Below, piece after piece: positions 23,834 to 33,202 of a stretch of 49,925 nucleotides of DNA. The position numbers and the translations under genes are program-made. Below the pieces are notes generated by a model, which had not been told where the DNA came from, searched no databases, and saw only the letters and a list, made by a program, of their open reading frames with translations. The stretch's first letter is position 1. Each line of letters starts with the position of its first letter. Source of the stretch: Myxococcota bacterium (GTDB lineage Bacteria > Myxococcota_A > UBA9160 > UBA4427). Location of the stretch: positions 1 to 49,925 of the forward strand of contig JAPYTP010000017.1 of the NCBI GenBank assembly GCA_029941885.1, written 5' to 3'.

Positions 23834-26224
23834 CCCGATCGCGTCACACTGCTTGCGGACGTCGCCGAGATCGTTTCCCGTTCACACGATCTGCAGGAGA
23901 CGCTCGCGAACGTCACAGATCTCGTATCGAAGCGGCTGGATGCGGACGTCTGCTCGATCTACACGGTCGATGCAGGACAAGAAAAGCTCCTGCTCGCCTC
24001 GACGATGGGCCTCTCCCCCGACGCGGTGGGTCATGTTGCGATGCGGATCGGCGAGGGACTCGTCGGGATGGCTGCCGAGCGTGGTGAGCCGATCGCGATC
24101 GACGATGCCCAGGCCCATCCAAATTTTCGTTATTTCCCCGAGACGGGCGAGGAGCGCTTCCGGTCGTTGCTCGCTGCGCCGTTGATTGTGCAGGGCGCCG
24201 TGATCGGGGTGATCGCGATCCAGACGGTGGAAGCCAGACGCTTCGACGAGCCGGATGTCGAACTCCTCCAGACCTGCGCCTCCCTGCTCGCTCCGGTCGT
24301 GATCAACGCGCAGCTGCTCGCTCTGATGGCCACGCCCGTCGAAACGCGCGGGTCGGTGGTCGCGCGGCTCAAGGATGTACGTGCCATGCGACTGCGGGGC
24401 GATTCGTCGCGACCGAAGGGGGCACGAGCCGAGAAGAACGTCACGCTTCGCGGCCTGGCGACGGCTCGGGGCGTAGCGATCGGGCCGATCTTCCGGATGG
24501 ACAAGCCGGTCGACCTCGACCGCATGAGCTACGAGCCCAACTCGGATGTCGCCCAGGAACATGCCGGCTTCAAGGTCGCCATGGGCGAGGCCCGACGCGA
24601 GATCGAGGATATGCGCGACATCGTCCGAGAGCGCTTCGGTCCGGAATTTGCCGCTGTTTTCCACGCCCAGATCCAGATCCTCGAGGACAAGGGTTTCGTC
24701 GAGAATGTGGATCAGGCGATCGACACCACGGGCAACGCGCGTGAAGCCTTGAGGGACGTCCTCGACACCTACCGCAGCACCTTCGAGCGGATCGAAGACC
24801 CGTATTTTCGAGAGCGCGGGACGGATATCGCCGATGTCGGCAATCGCGTCATGGAGCGTCTGCTCGGCATGCGCGACAAGCTCGATCCGATGAAGCGTGG
24901 GTCCGTCGTCGTAGTGGACCAACTGCTCCCGGCGATCTTTGCCGAGCTCGAGATGGACAAGGTCTCGGCGATCGTCGCGGAACATGGCGGTCAGACCTCC
25001 CATGGCGTGATCTTTGCGCGGACGCTGGAAATCCCCGCCGTCACCGGGGCGACCGGCTTGCTGGAAGAGGCCCGCGACGGAGAATTGGCCATCGTCGATG
25101 GGGCGACCGGCACGATCTATCTCTCGCCCGACGATGCGCTCACCCGGGAATTCGAGAAAGCCCAGCACAACTATGAGGTCGCGGTCGAACATCTCGACGC
25201 GATGCGCGAGCGACCGGCGGAGACCCTGGACGGTCGGCGTGTGAAATTGTCGGCGAATGCGGGCCTGCTCGCGGATCTACGCCTCGTCGACAAGCACGGC
25301 GCCGAAGGCGTCGGCCTGTTTCGCACCGAGCTCCTCGCCCTGGCTCATCGAGGCTTCCCGAGCGAAGAGGAGCAGGAACAGCTGTACACCCGTGTCGCGC
25401 AGACCCTCGATCCGAGGATCGTCACCTTTCGAACGCTGGATCTGGGTGGAGACAAGGGCATCCCGAATATCGGCCTCGACGACGAAGAGAATCCCCAACT
25501 CGGGTGTCGATCGATCCGGCTCACCCTCGAAAATCGCCAGCACTTCCATGCTCAGCTTCGGGCGATCCTGCGGGCGAGCACCCTCGGCAACCTACGACTG
25601 CTCCTGCCGATGATCGGAAGTCTTTCCGAATTGCGTGAGGCAAAAGCGGTGATCGACGAGGTCCGGTTCGATCTCGAACGCGAGGGGAGTCGCTTCGACC
25701 GGGAACTCGAGGTGGGCATCATGATCGAGGTGCCGTCCGCCGCGATCACCGCGCCCGTCTTCGCTGCGGAATGCGACTTTTTCAGTATTGGCACGAACGA
25801 CCTCACCCAGTACACCCTCGCCGTCGACCGCGGGAACGAGCGCGTCGCGCATCTCTACGACTCGCTCCATCCGGCGGTCCTGCAACTGATCCAGATGACC
25901 GTTCGCGCCGCCAATGACGCGGGAATCCCCGTCTCGGTTTGCGGCGAGATGGCGACGAACCCGCTCGCGGTTCCGATTCTGGTCGGACTCGGGCTCGGCG
26001 AGTTGTCGGGGACGCCGGCCTCGATTCCGGTCGTGAAGGAGATCATCCGCGCTCTCGACTCCGCAGAGGTCGAATCCGATGCCCGGGCTGCGCTGGTCGC
26101 GAAGACCCCCGCCGAGGTTCACGCGATCGCGGCGACACGGCTCCGCTCGGCGGGACTGGTCGATCATCCCGATATCGGCGAGTGGCTCGGACAGTTGCTC
26201 GACGAGGCACTGGCGCCGATCTAG
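23831..26224 (+). CDS. ptsP: phosphoenolpyruvate-protein phosphotransferase PtsP (nitrogen PTS enzyme I)
   Basis: About 797 residues from the proposed ATT start. A GAF domain (~5-160; DLQETLANVTDLVSKRLDADVCSIYTVD) comes first, then the enzyme I N-domain, the phospho-His domain with GGQTSHGVIFARTLEIPAVTG (His is the phosphorylated residue), and the PEP-binding barrel with GLFRTELL, FRTLDLGGDKGIPN and IGTNDLTQYTLAVDRGNE. PtsP passes phosphate from PEP to NPr and EIIA-Ntr, linking carbon and nitrogen state; NtrBC lies in the same window, but ptsO and ptsN do not. Length is close to the E. coli protein (748). Family identity is certain; the start is the only doubt. Confidence 0.95.
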   Translation: MPDRVTLLADVAEIVSRSHDLQETLANVTDLVSKRLDADVCSIYTVDAGQEKLLLASTMGLSPDAVGHVAMRIGEGLVGMAAERGEPIAIDDAQAHPNFRYFPETGEERFRSLLAAPLIVQGAVIGVIAIQTVEARRFDEPDVELLQTCASLLAPVVINAQLLALMATPVETRGSVVARLKDVRAMRLRGDSSRPKGARAEKNVTLRGLATARGVAIGPIFRMDKPVDLDRMSYEPNSDVAQEHAGFKVAMGEARREIEDMRDIVRERFGPEFAAVFHAQIQILEDKGFVENVDQAIDTTGNAREALRDVLDTYRSTFERIEDPYFRERGTDIADVGNRVMERLLGMRDKLDPMKRGSVVVVDQLLPAIFAELEMDKVSAIVAEHGGQTSHGVIFARTLEIPAVTGATGLLEEARDGELAIVDGATGTIYLSPDDALTREFEKAQHNYEVAVEHLDAMRERPAETLDGRRVKLSANAGLLADLRLVDKHGAEGVGLFRTELLALAHRGFPSEEEQEQLYTRVAQTLDPRIVTFRTLDLGGDKGIPNIGLDDEENPQLGCRSIRLTLENRQHFHAQLRAILRASTLGNLRLLLPMIGSLSELREAKAVIDEVRFDLEREGSRFDRELEVGIMIEVPSAAITAPVFAAECDFFSIGTNDLTQYTLAVDRGNERVAHLYDSLHPAVLQLIQMTVRAANDAGIPVSVCGEMATNPLAVPILVGLGLGELSGTPASIPVVKEIIRALDSAEVESDARAALVAKTPAEVHAIAATRLRSAGLVDHPDIGEWLGQLLDEALAPI

Positions 26225-26306
26225 TCCCCTCGGATCGGCCCGCCGTCGGCCGCCCCAGCCTCCCCAAGCCGTTCGCCGATCCGATCCCGGGCTGCCCGAG
26301 CCTCGA

Positions 26307-27029
26307 TCAAGGGTCGAGAAGCAGACTGTCCGCCCCGTGATGCAGGGCGACTAACGTTTCGTCGAGGCGTCGGGCCGATGCCTGTTCGGCCGAATCATCC
26401 GGTGCTTCACCCGGGTCGATCACGATCGGCTCGCCATACGCACAGACCACGCGGGCAAAGGGCAGGGGGATCAGGCTGCGATCCCAGCTCTTCAGCCGCA
26501 GCGCGGGGCGGGCCGAGAACGCGACCGGCTGGACCGGGAGGCCGCTCATTCGCGCGACGGCAACGATGCCAGTCTTGGCAACTCGAGCGGGGCCACGCGG
26601 GCCATCGACAAGAACGGCGACGGTCGTTCCCTCGCCGAGATGGCGCAGCAGCGCACGCAGGGCTGCGGACCCACCGCGTGAGCTCGAGCCCCGAGCGGGG
26701 TCGGCGTAGCCGAGCGCACGCAGGGTTGACGCGATCAGGTCGCCGTCGCGGCTGCGGCTGACGGCCACGCTGTAGCCGCGTCCGCGATAGAGCCAAGCAC
26801 AGGGAAGCATCGATTCGTGGAAAAGGCCGGCGAGCTGGGTCGACCCGAGCCGATTCGTCTCACGCGGGTCGGGGCCGATCACCCGGACTCGCCAGGTGGC
26901 GCCCAGAATTCTCAGGAGGCCGGCGGCCAGCGCCCCGAAAAGCCACATCGCGAGTCGGCCAACAGGGCCGTGTCGCCGTGCATCGCTTGGTTGCTGCTGC
27001 GTTTGCGGGGGCGGATCGGGCTCGTTCAT
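26307..27029 (-). CDS. DUF374-family lysophospholipid acyltransferase-like protein
   Basis: A 240-residue protein with one N-terminal hydrophobic segment (LAMWLFGALAAGLLRILGA, ~26-44). DUF374 hallmarks are present: AGLFHESMLPCAWLYRGRG (active-site His), VAVSRSRDGDLIASTLRALGY, GSSSRGGSAALRALLRHL and VLVDGPRGPARVAKTGIVAVAR. The family belongs to the LpxL/PlsC-like acyltransferases and is thought to act on a lipid at the inner membrane. It is a single gene, convergent with ptsP and divergent from ctaB. The exact substrate is not known for the family. Confidence 0.88.
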   Translation of the reverse strand: MNEPDPPPQTQQQPSDARRHGPVGRLAMWLFGALAAGLLRILGATWRVRVIGPDPRETNRLGSTQLAGLFHESMLPCAWLYRGRGYSVAVSRSRDGDLIASTLRALGYADPARGSSSRGGSAALRALLRHLGEGTTVAVLVDGPRGPARVAKTGIVAVARMSGLPVQPVAFSARPALRLKSWDRSLIPLPFARVVCAYGEPIVIDPGEAPDDSAEQASARRLDETLVALHHGADSLLLDP

Positions 27030-27261
27030 CGAGTCGGTAGGCTAGAGTACTCGGCGGTTCCCCGAACTCGATTTTTCATTGGATGCCTGTGGCCTCCGTC
27101 TCCCCTCGACTTCTTCCGACCCATGCACGCCAGAGGGCCCTGTGGTAACCGTAGGCGTGTCATGGGAGCGGGGGAAGCCACACTGTGAATCCGGGCCCTT
27201 GGCCGGGTCCCGACCCAAGCCCAACCGTCCTCGCGCGAAGCGAGCGACACCCGCGGAAAGC

Positions 27262-28140
27262 ATGAGCGACTCAGTCCTGACAACCGGCCGCAACTATCTT
27301 GATCTGACGAAGCCGCGGCTCCTGCCGATGGTCCTCTTCACGGGTTTGCCGGTACTGGGAATGGCGGCGGGCGGCTGGCCCAATCTCTCGTTTGTCGCCC
27401 TCGTCATGACCGGGATCGGACTCGCCGCGGCCTCCGCAAATACGCTCAACGCCTACATCGAGCGGGACATAGACAAGTTGATGGAGCGGACGAAGACCCG
27501 GCCCTTGCCGGCGGGTCTGATCGAGCCCCGCTCGGCGCTCGTTTTCGGTCTCGCACTGGGCGTATTGTCGACCGGCTTGCTCTACGCGGTGAGCGGCCTC
27601 CCCGCCGCCCTCGTCGGTGTCGCGAGTATTCTTTTCTACGTCTTCGTCTACACGATCTGGCTCAAGCCTCGCTCGATCTGGAATGCGGTGATCGGCGGGG
27701 CAGCGGGCGCTGCGGCTCCACTGATCGCCGACGCGGCCGTTAACGGATCGATTGGTGCCGCCGGTTGGACGCTCTTCGCGATCGTCTTCTTCTGGCAGCC
27801 GCCACATGTCTGGGCGATCGCGCTGTATCGGAAGGAAGATTATCGGGCGGCGGGAATCCCGATGCCTCCCGCGGTCATCGGCGACGAAGCCACCCGGAAA
27901 CGCGTCGTCTGGTACACCGCGGGTCTGCTTCCGGTGACCGTCGCGCCCTATTTTCTCGGGCTCGCCGGGCCGATCTACCTCGTCGTCGCCACGGCGGCGG
28001 GCAGCTGGTTTCTCTATCGCTCCTGGCGTCTCTTCGAGGAGCGGACCGACGAAGCGGCACAGGGCGTGTTCCGCGTCTCTCTCGCGTTCCTGGCCATGGT
28101 TTTCGTCGCGCTCCTCGTCGATCTCATGATTCCGCTCTAG
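27262..28140 (+). CDS. ctaB: protoheme IX farnesyltransferase (heme o synthase)
   Basis: A 292-residue polytopic membrane enzyme of the UbiA superfamily that farnesylates heme b to heme o for terminal oxidases. The first Asp-rich motif is NTLNAYIERDIDKLMERTKTR with PLPAG following; the second lies around YRKEDYRAAGIPMPP. About eight hydrophobic helices are visible. ATG 27262 was chosen because the upstream in-frame part is not membrane-like and GCGGAAAG precedes it. No cytochrome oxidase or ctaA gene is adjacent. The 232-bp gap before it shows no clear regulatory motif. Confidence 0.93.
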   Translation: MSDSVLTTGRNYLDLTKPRLLPMVLFTGLPVLGMAAGGWPNLSFVALVMTGIGLAAASANTLNAYIERDIDKLMERTKTRPLPAGLIEPRSALVFGLALGVLSTGLLYAVSGLPAALVGVASILFYVFVYTIWLKPRSIWNAVIGGAAGAAAPLIADAAVNGSIGAAGWTLFAIVFFWQPPHVWAIALYRKEDYRAAGIPMPPAVIGDEATRKRVVWYTAGLLPVTVAPYFLGLAGPIYLVVATAAGSWFLYRSWRLFEERTDEAAQGVFRVSLAFLAMVFVALLVDLMIPL

Positions 28141-28347
28141 GCGGTCACCTGGGCTCTGGCGAGCTCCCTGCGCTCTTCGCAATGCCGTGCGCTCGAGGCC
28201 GCAGACCGGGCTCCAACCGCCCCGACCCTCGATTCGATCGGGCTTCGCCCCAACGATCTCGGATGATTCCGTTAGGATTGGACGGTCGTGTCGGAATGCG
28301 GTCCGCGTTCGGATTGCCGCCTCGCACCCCCACCGGAGAATATTCCC

Positions 28348-30768
28348 GTGTCGCAATCCCAGCCCTTTCCGCTGTCGGGTCTAACGGTGGTCGATCTCTC
28401 GACCGAGATCGCGGGACCCTATGCAACGAAGATGCTCGTCGATGCGGGGGCCGAAGTGATCAAGGTCGAGGGGCCGAGCGGCGATCCGCTGCGATCCTGG
28501 AGCGCTTCGAAGCAGGATCTCTCGGGCCGCGACGGCGCGCTCTTCCAATTCTTGAACGGTGGCAAGCAGAGCGTCGACTGGGACCTCGAGACCGACGCGG
28601 GGCGCGAGAAATTCCTGCGACTCTGTCAGTCGGCCGATCTCGTACTGGAAAGTGGCGGGGCGGGTTGGCTCACCGCACGCGGGATCGGATTCGATCGGCT
28701 GCGCGAGCGCAATCCGGCGCTCTGCCTGGTGTCGATCTCGCCCTACGGAACCCGGGGCCCTTGGGCTGAGCGCCCCGCGACCGAGTTCACCCTGGAAGCC
28801 GAAGTCGGAAATCTCGCCTATCGCGGCTTGCCCGCGCGCGGCCCGGTCGCGGCCGGCGGTCGAGTCGGGGAGTGGGCCGCGGGCTCCGCAGCGACGGTCG
28901 CCGCGCTGGCGACGTGGCGGTCGGCCCGGGCGAGTGGTGTCGGGCTGCACGCGGATCTGTCGATGCTCGAGACGATGTGTCTCACGATGACGACCTATCA
29001 CGATCTCTTCGGCCAGTTCCTGCCGGGCTTCGCCATTCCTCAGGCGATCGAGACGCCCTCGATCGAACCCGCGAAGGACGGCTGGATCGGGCTCTGCACG
29101 TACACCGGTCAGCAGTGGAAGGATCTATGCGGCCTGATGGGGCGGCCCGATATCGGCGAGAACGAAACCTACTACGACGGTTCGGCGCGCATGGAGCATC
29201 TCGATCTGATGCTCGAGGTCATCCACGGCTGGACGAAAGAGCACACGATGGAGGAGATCACAGAGCTCGCCGGGTTGTTGCGAATTCCCGTTTCCCCGAT
29301 CGGAGACGGCAAGGCGGTGCTCGAATTCGACCAGTTCAGGGAACGGGGTGTGTTCCTGGACCATCCCGATGGATTCAAGGTGCCGCGGGTTCCCTATCTC
29401 GTCGGTGGGATGCCGCTTCCGGATTTCCGGTCCGCACCCAGCCTGGGAGCGGACAACGCGGGCCTCGAATCCTCGCTGCCAGAGGCGTCGGCCACGACGG
29501 ATCCGATCTCGGAGGACGATGTCAAGCCCGCCTTCGACGGTCTCCGAGTGATCGACCTGACGGCGTTCTGGGCCGGGCCCTTCGCCACCGGGATCCTGGC
29601 GGCATTGGGCGCCGATATCGTGAAAATCGAATCGATCCAGCGACCCGACGGCATGCGTTTCGCCGGTGCGGTTCCGAGCGATCAGCTCTGGGAGACCGCA
29701 CCGATCTTCCACGGCTGCAACATGAACAAGCGCGCGATCACGCTGAATCTCGATTCGGAAGAGGGCCAGGCGCTGCTGCGGAGACTGCTCGCGGATGCGG
29801 ACGTCGTCATCGAGAATTTTTCGGCGCGGGTCATGGAAAACTTCGGATTCACGTGGGAGGACCTGCACGCGATCAACCCTCGGCTGATTTCGGTCAGGAT
29901 GCCGGCCTGGGGCCTCGATGGTCCCTGGAAGGATCGCACGGGCTTTGCGCCGAATGTCGAACAGGCAAGCGGATTGGCCTGGATCACGGGCTACGAGGAC
30001 ATGCCGCTGATTCCACGCGGGGTCTGCGATCCGGTCGGTGGGATGCATACGGTCTACGCGCTCGCGATGGGACTCGAGGAACGGGAGCGAACTGGGGAGG
30101 GAATGCTCGTCGAGGTGCCGCTTGTCGAACCCGCCCTCAATCTTGCGGCGGAGCAGGTGATCGAGTGGACGGCCTACGGCGAGTTCCTGACGCGTCGGGA
30201 GAATCGCGGTCCGGTCGCGTCGCCCCAGGCCGTCTTCGAGTGCCAGCCGTCCAAACAGGAGACGCGCTACGAGAAGAAATTCGTCGCACTTTCGATCGTG
30301 AACGATTCGCATTGGGCGACGTTGGTGGAATCGATCGGTCGCCCGGAGTGGGCACTCACGCCCGAATACGCAACGGAGGCTGGGCGACGGGCAGCGGAAG
30401 ACTCGATCGAAGACGCGCTCGCGAAATGGTTCGCGCCACAGGATTGCGATGAGGTCGCCGATCGTTTGTTGGCTGCCGGACTCCCGGCCGCCACCTTGAT
30501 CAACGGCTACATGATCTCGCCGAACCCGCAGATCGAGGCGCGGGGCTTCCGGGTCGAACTCGAGCACGCGGTCAAGGGCACGATGGCCTACACCGGGTTG
30601 CCCTTCCAGGTGTCGAACCAGGCGGCTGTCTGTTATCGCACGGCGGCGCCGACGATGGGATCGTCCAACGACGAGGTGCTCGGCGTGGAACTCGGTCTGA
30701 CGGAGGCGGAGCTGGCCGATCTGAGAGAGAAGCAGGTGATCGGGAACCGACCCGCATTCGACGTCTAG
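28348..30768 (+). CDS. double-domain CaiB/BaiF (family III) CoA-transferase
   Basis: An 806-residue fusion of two family III CoA-transferase units, ~1-390 and ~398-806, each starting with a GLxVxDLxxxxAGPxAT pattern and a GAxxxKxE motif. Family III enzymes move CoA between acids through an Asp anhydride. In the first half the catalytic Asp is present (GLHADLSMLE, Asp203). At the matching place in the second half the sequence is MLVEVPLVEP, with Glu589. The GTG start follows CCGGAGAA. Such tandem proteins occur in bacterial degradation of carboxylic acids; the neighbouring acyl-CoA synthetase, nitroreductase and epimerase-like genes fit a catabolic role. The substrate is not identifiable. Confidence 0.9.
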   Translation: MSQSQPFPLSGLTVVDLSTEIAGPYATKMLVDAGAEVIKVEGPSGDPLRSWSASKQDLSGRDGALFQFLNGGKQSVDWDLETDAGREKFLRLCQSADLVLESGGAGWLTARGIGFDRLRERNPALCLVSISPYGTRGPWAERPATEFTLEAEVGNLAYRGLPARGPVAAGGRVGEWAAGSAATVAALATWRSARASGVGLHADLSMLETMCLTMTTYHDLFGQFLPGFAIPQAIETPSIEPAKDGWIGLCTYTGQQWKDLCGLMGRPDIGENETYYDGSARMEHLDLMLEVIHGWTKEHTMEEITELAGLLRIPVSPIGDGKAVLEFDQFRERGVFLDHPDGFKVPRVPYLVGGMPLPDFRSAPSLGADNAGLESSLPEASATTDPISEDDVKPAFDGLRVIDLTAFWAGPFATGILAALGADIVKIESIQRPDGMRFAGAVPSDQLWETAPIFHGCNMNKRAITLNLDSEEGQALLRRLLADADVVIENFSARVMENFGFTWEDLHAINPRLISVRMPAWGLDGPWKDRTGFAPNVEQASGLAWITGYEDMPLIPRGVCDPVGGMHTVYALAMGLEERERTGEGMLVEVPLVEPALNLAAEQVIEWTAYGEFLTRRENRGPVASPQAVFECQPSKQETRYEKKFVALSIVNDSHWATLVESIGRPEWALTPEYATEAGRRAAEDSIEDALAKWFAPQDCDEVADRLLAAGLPAATLINGYMISPNPQIEARGFRVELEHAVKGTMAYTGLPFQVSNQAAVCYRTAAPTMGSSNDEVLGVELGLTEAELADLREKQVIGNRPAFDV

Positions 30769-30831
30769 GAGGCTCTCGAGGCGACCCTCAGCCGGAGCCC
30801 GTGCGGCCGCCGCTCGTTGTGCCTCACTGGT

Positions 30832-31367
30832 CTACCCGCTGGCCTCTTGCGCGAGCCTCGCCATCGACTCGTACATCTCCTGCTCAGCGATGATCTGCGC
30901 CCTTCCGCCGGCTCTTTGTGCCCGCGTGATCTTGGCGGCGGATTTCGCGGCCATCACGACGAAATCTGCGGCCAGATCGAACCACTCTGTCCCCCACCAC
31001 CGGGAAGAGAGACCCCGTAGACGGATGCGACGAAGCTGAAGATCGACATAGTGGCTTTTCCGATCGACAGTTCCACCCCATGCTGCCAATCAGCCAGTCC
31101 GTTCTCCACCATCGCGACATTTTCATCCGTCTGATCGCTGTAGACAGAGCGGATCTCGCGAGCGATCGGCCGTTCGGGGCGGAACCCGGCTGTGCCGTAG
31201 ATCTCGCGGGCGGGCTCGTCGGTGTGGATCTTCCAGGGGGGCACTCCCGTTGCCTTCAAGAAGGCCACACATCCGAAGGTCGTGAGGAGGAGAAGGATGA
31301 GGCCGCCTCCTACGAGGCCGTTCCGGGCGAGCGGCTTCGATTGGCGTGATGTGATGGACTGAGTCAT
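30832..31367 (-). pseudogene. membrane-anchored protein of unknown function, interrupted by a -1 frameshift
   Basis: Two overlapping frames together make one sensible ~178-residue protein. The first runs from ATG 31367 with a membrane helix (LVGGGLILLLLTTFGCVAF, ~17-35) to SLPGGG near 30996. The second continues TEWFDLAADFVVMAAKSAAKITRAQRAGGRAQIIAEQE to 30832. The join lies at a run of five C (30991-30995, G on the coding strand), where one more base would restore the frame. The C-terminal half is a helical, Lys/Arg/Ala-rich segment. I do not recognise the family. It is either a fresh pseudogene or an assembly error. It lies between the CoA-transferase and the acyl-CoA synthetase. Confidence 0.6.
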
Positions 31368-31442
31368 GTGATTCGCGCTTCCGAGATGCCGATCGTGAAT
31401 CCAGCGTTGTGACAGCGACCCGTTCGCACAGGTGCTTCGGAT

Positions 31443-33149
31443 TCAGGTGGCGTCGGCGGGATCGAGTCGATCCCGCAATTCGCGCTTCAAGAATTTCCCG
31501 TTTGCGTTGCGCGGCAGGGCATCGTCAAGGAACCAGAGGTGTCGGGGGATCTTGAATTTCGCGATGCGTTCGGCGAGGAAGCGACGCAGCTCGTCGGCGC
31601 GAAGCGGTTCGCAGTCTGGGGAGAGCACCACAGCCGCGCCGACTTCCTCGCCGAGGCGTTCGTCGGGCACGCCGAAGACCGTGCACTCCGCGACGGCGTC
31701 GTGGGCAAAGATGGCGGTCTCGACCTCGGCACAGTAGATATTCTCACCGCCGCGTAGAACCATGTCCTTGACACGATCGATGATGTAGATGAATCCCTCT
31801 TCGTCGAGGCGGGCGATATCCCCCGTGCGCAGCCACCCGCCTTCGATCGACTCGGCGGTGGCTTCCGGGCGGTTCAGGTAGCCCTTGATCACCTGTGCAC
31901 CCCGTACGCACAACTCGCCGATCTCGTGGTCTGCAAGGGTCTCGCCGTCGGCGTCGATCACCTTCGTCTCGAAACAAGGCATCGCCCGTCCACAACTCTC
32001 GGGACGATCCACAAAGAAATCGGCGCTGATCGACGTGATGATCCCGCAGGTCTCGGTCATGCCATAGCCCGTGTGAGGCCGCGCCGTCTCGACGGAGTCG
32101 TCGATCTTCTTGACGAGGTCGGGGTGCAGCTGGGCCCCACCGCCGCCGAGACTTTGGAGCGTCGAGGTGTCCCGCGTTGCGAAGTCGGGATGCGCGATCA
32201 GTTCGCGCACCATGACCGGTACCCCACCGAGGGCCGTGATCTTCTCGGCTTCGACCAGGCGTAGCGCTTCGCCGGCGTCCCACTTGTACATGTGGACGAG
32301 CTTGCCGCCGGCCAGCGTCATCGATTGTGCGACGCAGTTGTTGGCGGTGACGTGGAAGAGGGGCGTCGTGACCAGGGCCGCGGGCGAAGCGCCACCTGTG
32401 AAGTTCCCCGTCGCCGCATCCGCGCCCTTGGCGGCCGCGAGCGCCATCGCCTGGACGTTGCCGAAGAAGGCCATGCTCGTCACGTTGCTCACGCAGCCCC
32501 GGTGGGTGAGCCGGGCCCCTTTCGGTCGCCCGGTCGTGCCCGAGGTGTAGAAGATGCAGGCGTCGTCGTCCGGATCCACGCTGGCCTCGGGCAGAGGGCC
32601 CGAGTTCTCGACGAGTCTTGCCCAGGGAATGACCTCGGCGCGATCCTCGGGGAGCCGCACGCCGACGAGAATGCGGCCGCCGACGACGTCTGCGTGCGCA
32701 GTCATTCGATCGAGGCGCTCGGCATCCGCGATGATCACCTTCGGATCCGAGTCCTGGATGCCGAAGGCCAGTTCCGGTCCGGTCCACCAGGCGTTCATGC
32801 CGACGGCGGCGACGCCGAGGCTGGTGCATCCCCAGTAGGCAAGCATCCACTCCGGGTAGTTGCGCATGGCGATGGCGACGCGGTCCCCCCGCTCGACGCC
32901 CTGGTCGAGGAGCCACTGCGCGACCCCAGCGACTTCGTGATGGGCGCGCTCGTAGGTCCAACGCTCGTCTCGATAGACGAGGTATTCCTTGTTGCCGTGG
33001 GCGGCCGACGCCTGCCAGAGGGCGCGCAAGCTGGGAAGCGCGTTCTTGTACTCGCGAAGCTTCTCCCCACGGATCTCCGTTTCGACGATCTCGAATTTTC
33101 CGTTGGGTCCGGTCAACGCTGTCCAGGCTTCTCGAAGCTGCTCGTACAA
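31443..33149 (-). CDS. acyl-CoA synthetase (AMP-forming, class I adenylate-forming family)
   Basis: A 568-residue ligase that activates a carboxylic acid to its CoA thioester through an acyl-AMP. Motifs: phosphate loop YTSGTTGRPKG (201-211), YGMTETCG, the hinge region LRTGDIARLDEEGFIYIIDRVKDM, and the C-terminal catalytic Lys in NGKFLKREL. TTG 33149 was chosen: GGAGG lies just upstream on the coding strand, and the N-terminal domain begins here; longer in-frame starts would run into the epimerase gene. It could feed thioesters to the CoA-transferase or crotonase nearby. Medium- or long-chain or aromatic specificity cannot be told. Confidence 0.92.
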   Translation of the reverse strand: MYEQLREAWTALTGPNGKFEIVETEIRGEKLREYKNALPSLRALWQASAAHGNKEYLVYRDERWTYERAHHEVAGVAQWLLDQGVERGDRVAIAMRNYPEWMLAYWGCTSLGVAAVGMNAWWTGPELAFGIQDSDPKVIIADAERLDRMTAHADVVGGRILVGVRLPEDRAEVIPWARLVENSGPLPEASVDPDDDACIFYTSGTTGRPKGARLTHRGCVSNVTSMAFFGNVQAMALAAAKGADAATGNFTGGASPAALVTTPLFHVTANNCVAQSMTLAGGKLVHMYKWDAGEALRLVEAEKITALGGVPVMVRELIAHPDFATRDTSTLQSLGGGGAQLHPDLVKKIDDSVETARPHTGYGMTETCGIITSISADFFVDRPESCGRAMPCFETKVIDADGETLADHEIGELCVRGAQVIKGYLNRPEATAESIEGGWLRTGDIARLDEEGFIYIIDRVKDMVLRGGENIYCAEVETAIFAHDAVAECTVFGVPDERLGEEVGAAVVLSPDCEPLRADELRRFLAERIAKFKIPRHLWFLDDALPRNANGKFLKRELRDRLDPADAT

Positions 33150-33202
33150 GGGGCCTCCCGCGCAAGATCGAGCATGGTAGGGGGTCGCGTGAGGCGACGC
33201 GA

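Noticed and set aside
29125..30567. Minus-strand open frame of 480 codons
   Set aside because: It is a shadow of the double CoA-transferase, with no fold-like pattern.
31744..33165. Second minus-strand frame over the acyl-CoA synthetase
   Set aside because: It is Arg/Gly-rich and overlaps a gene with complete catalytic motifs.
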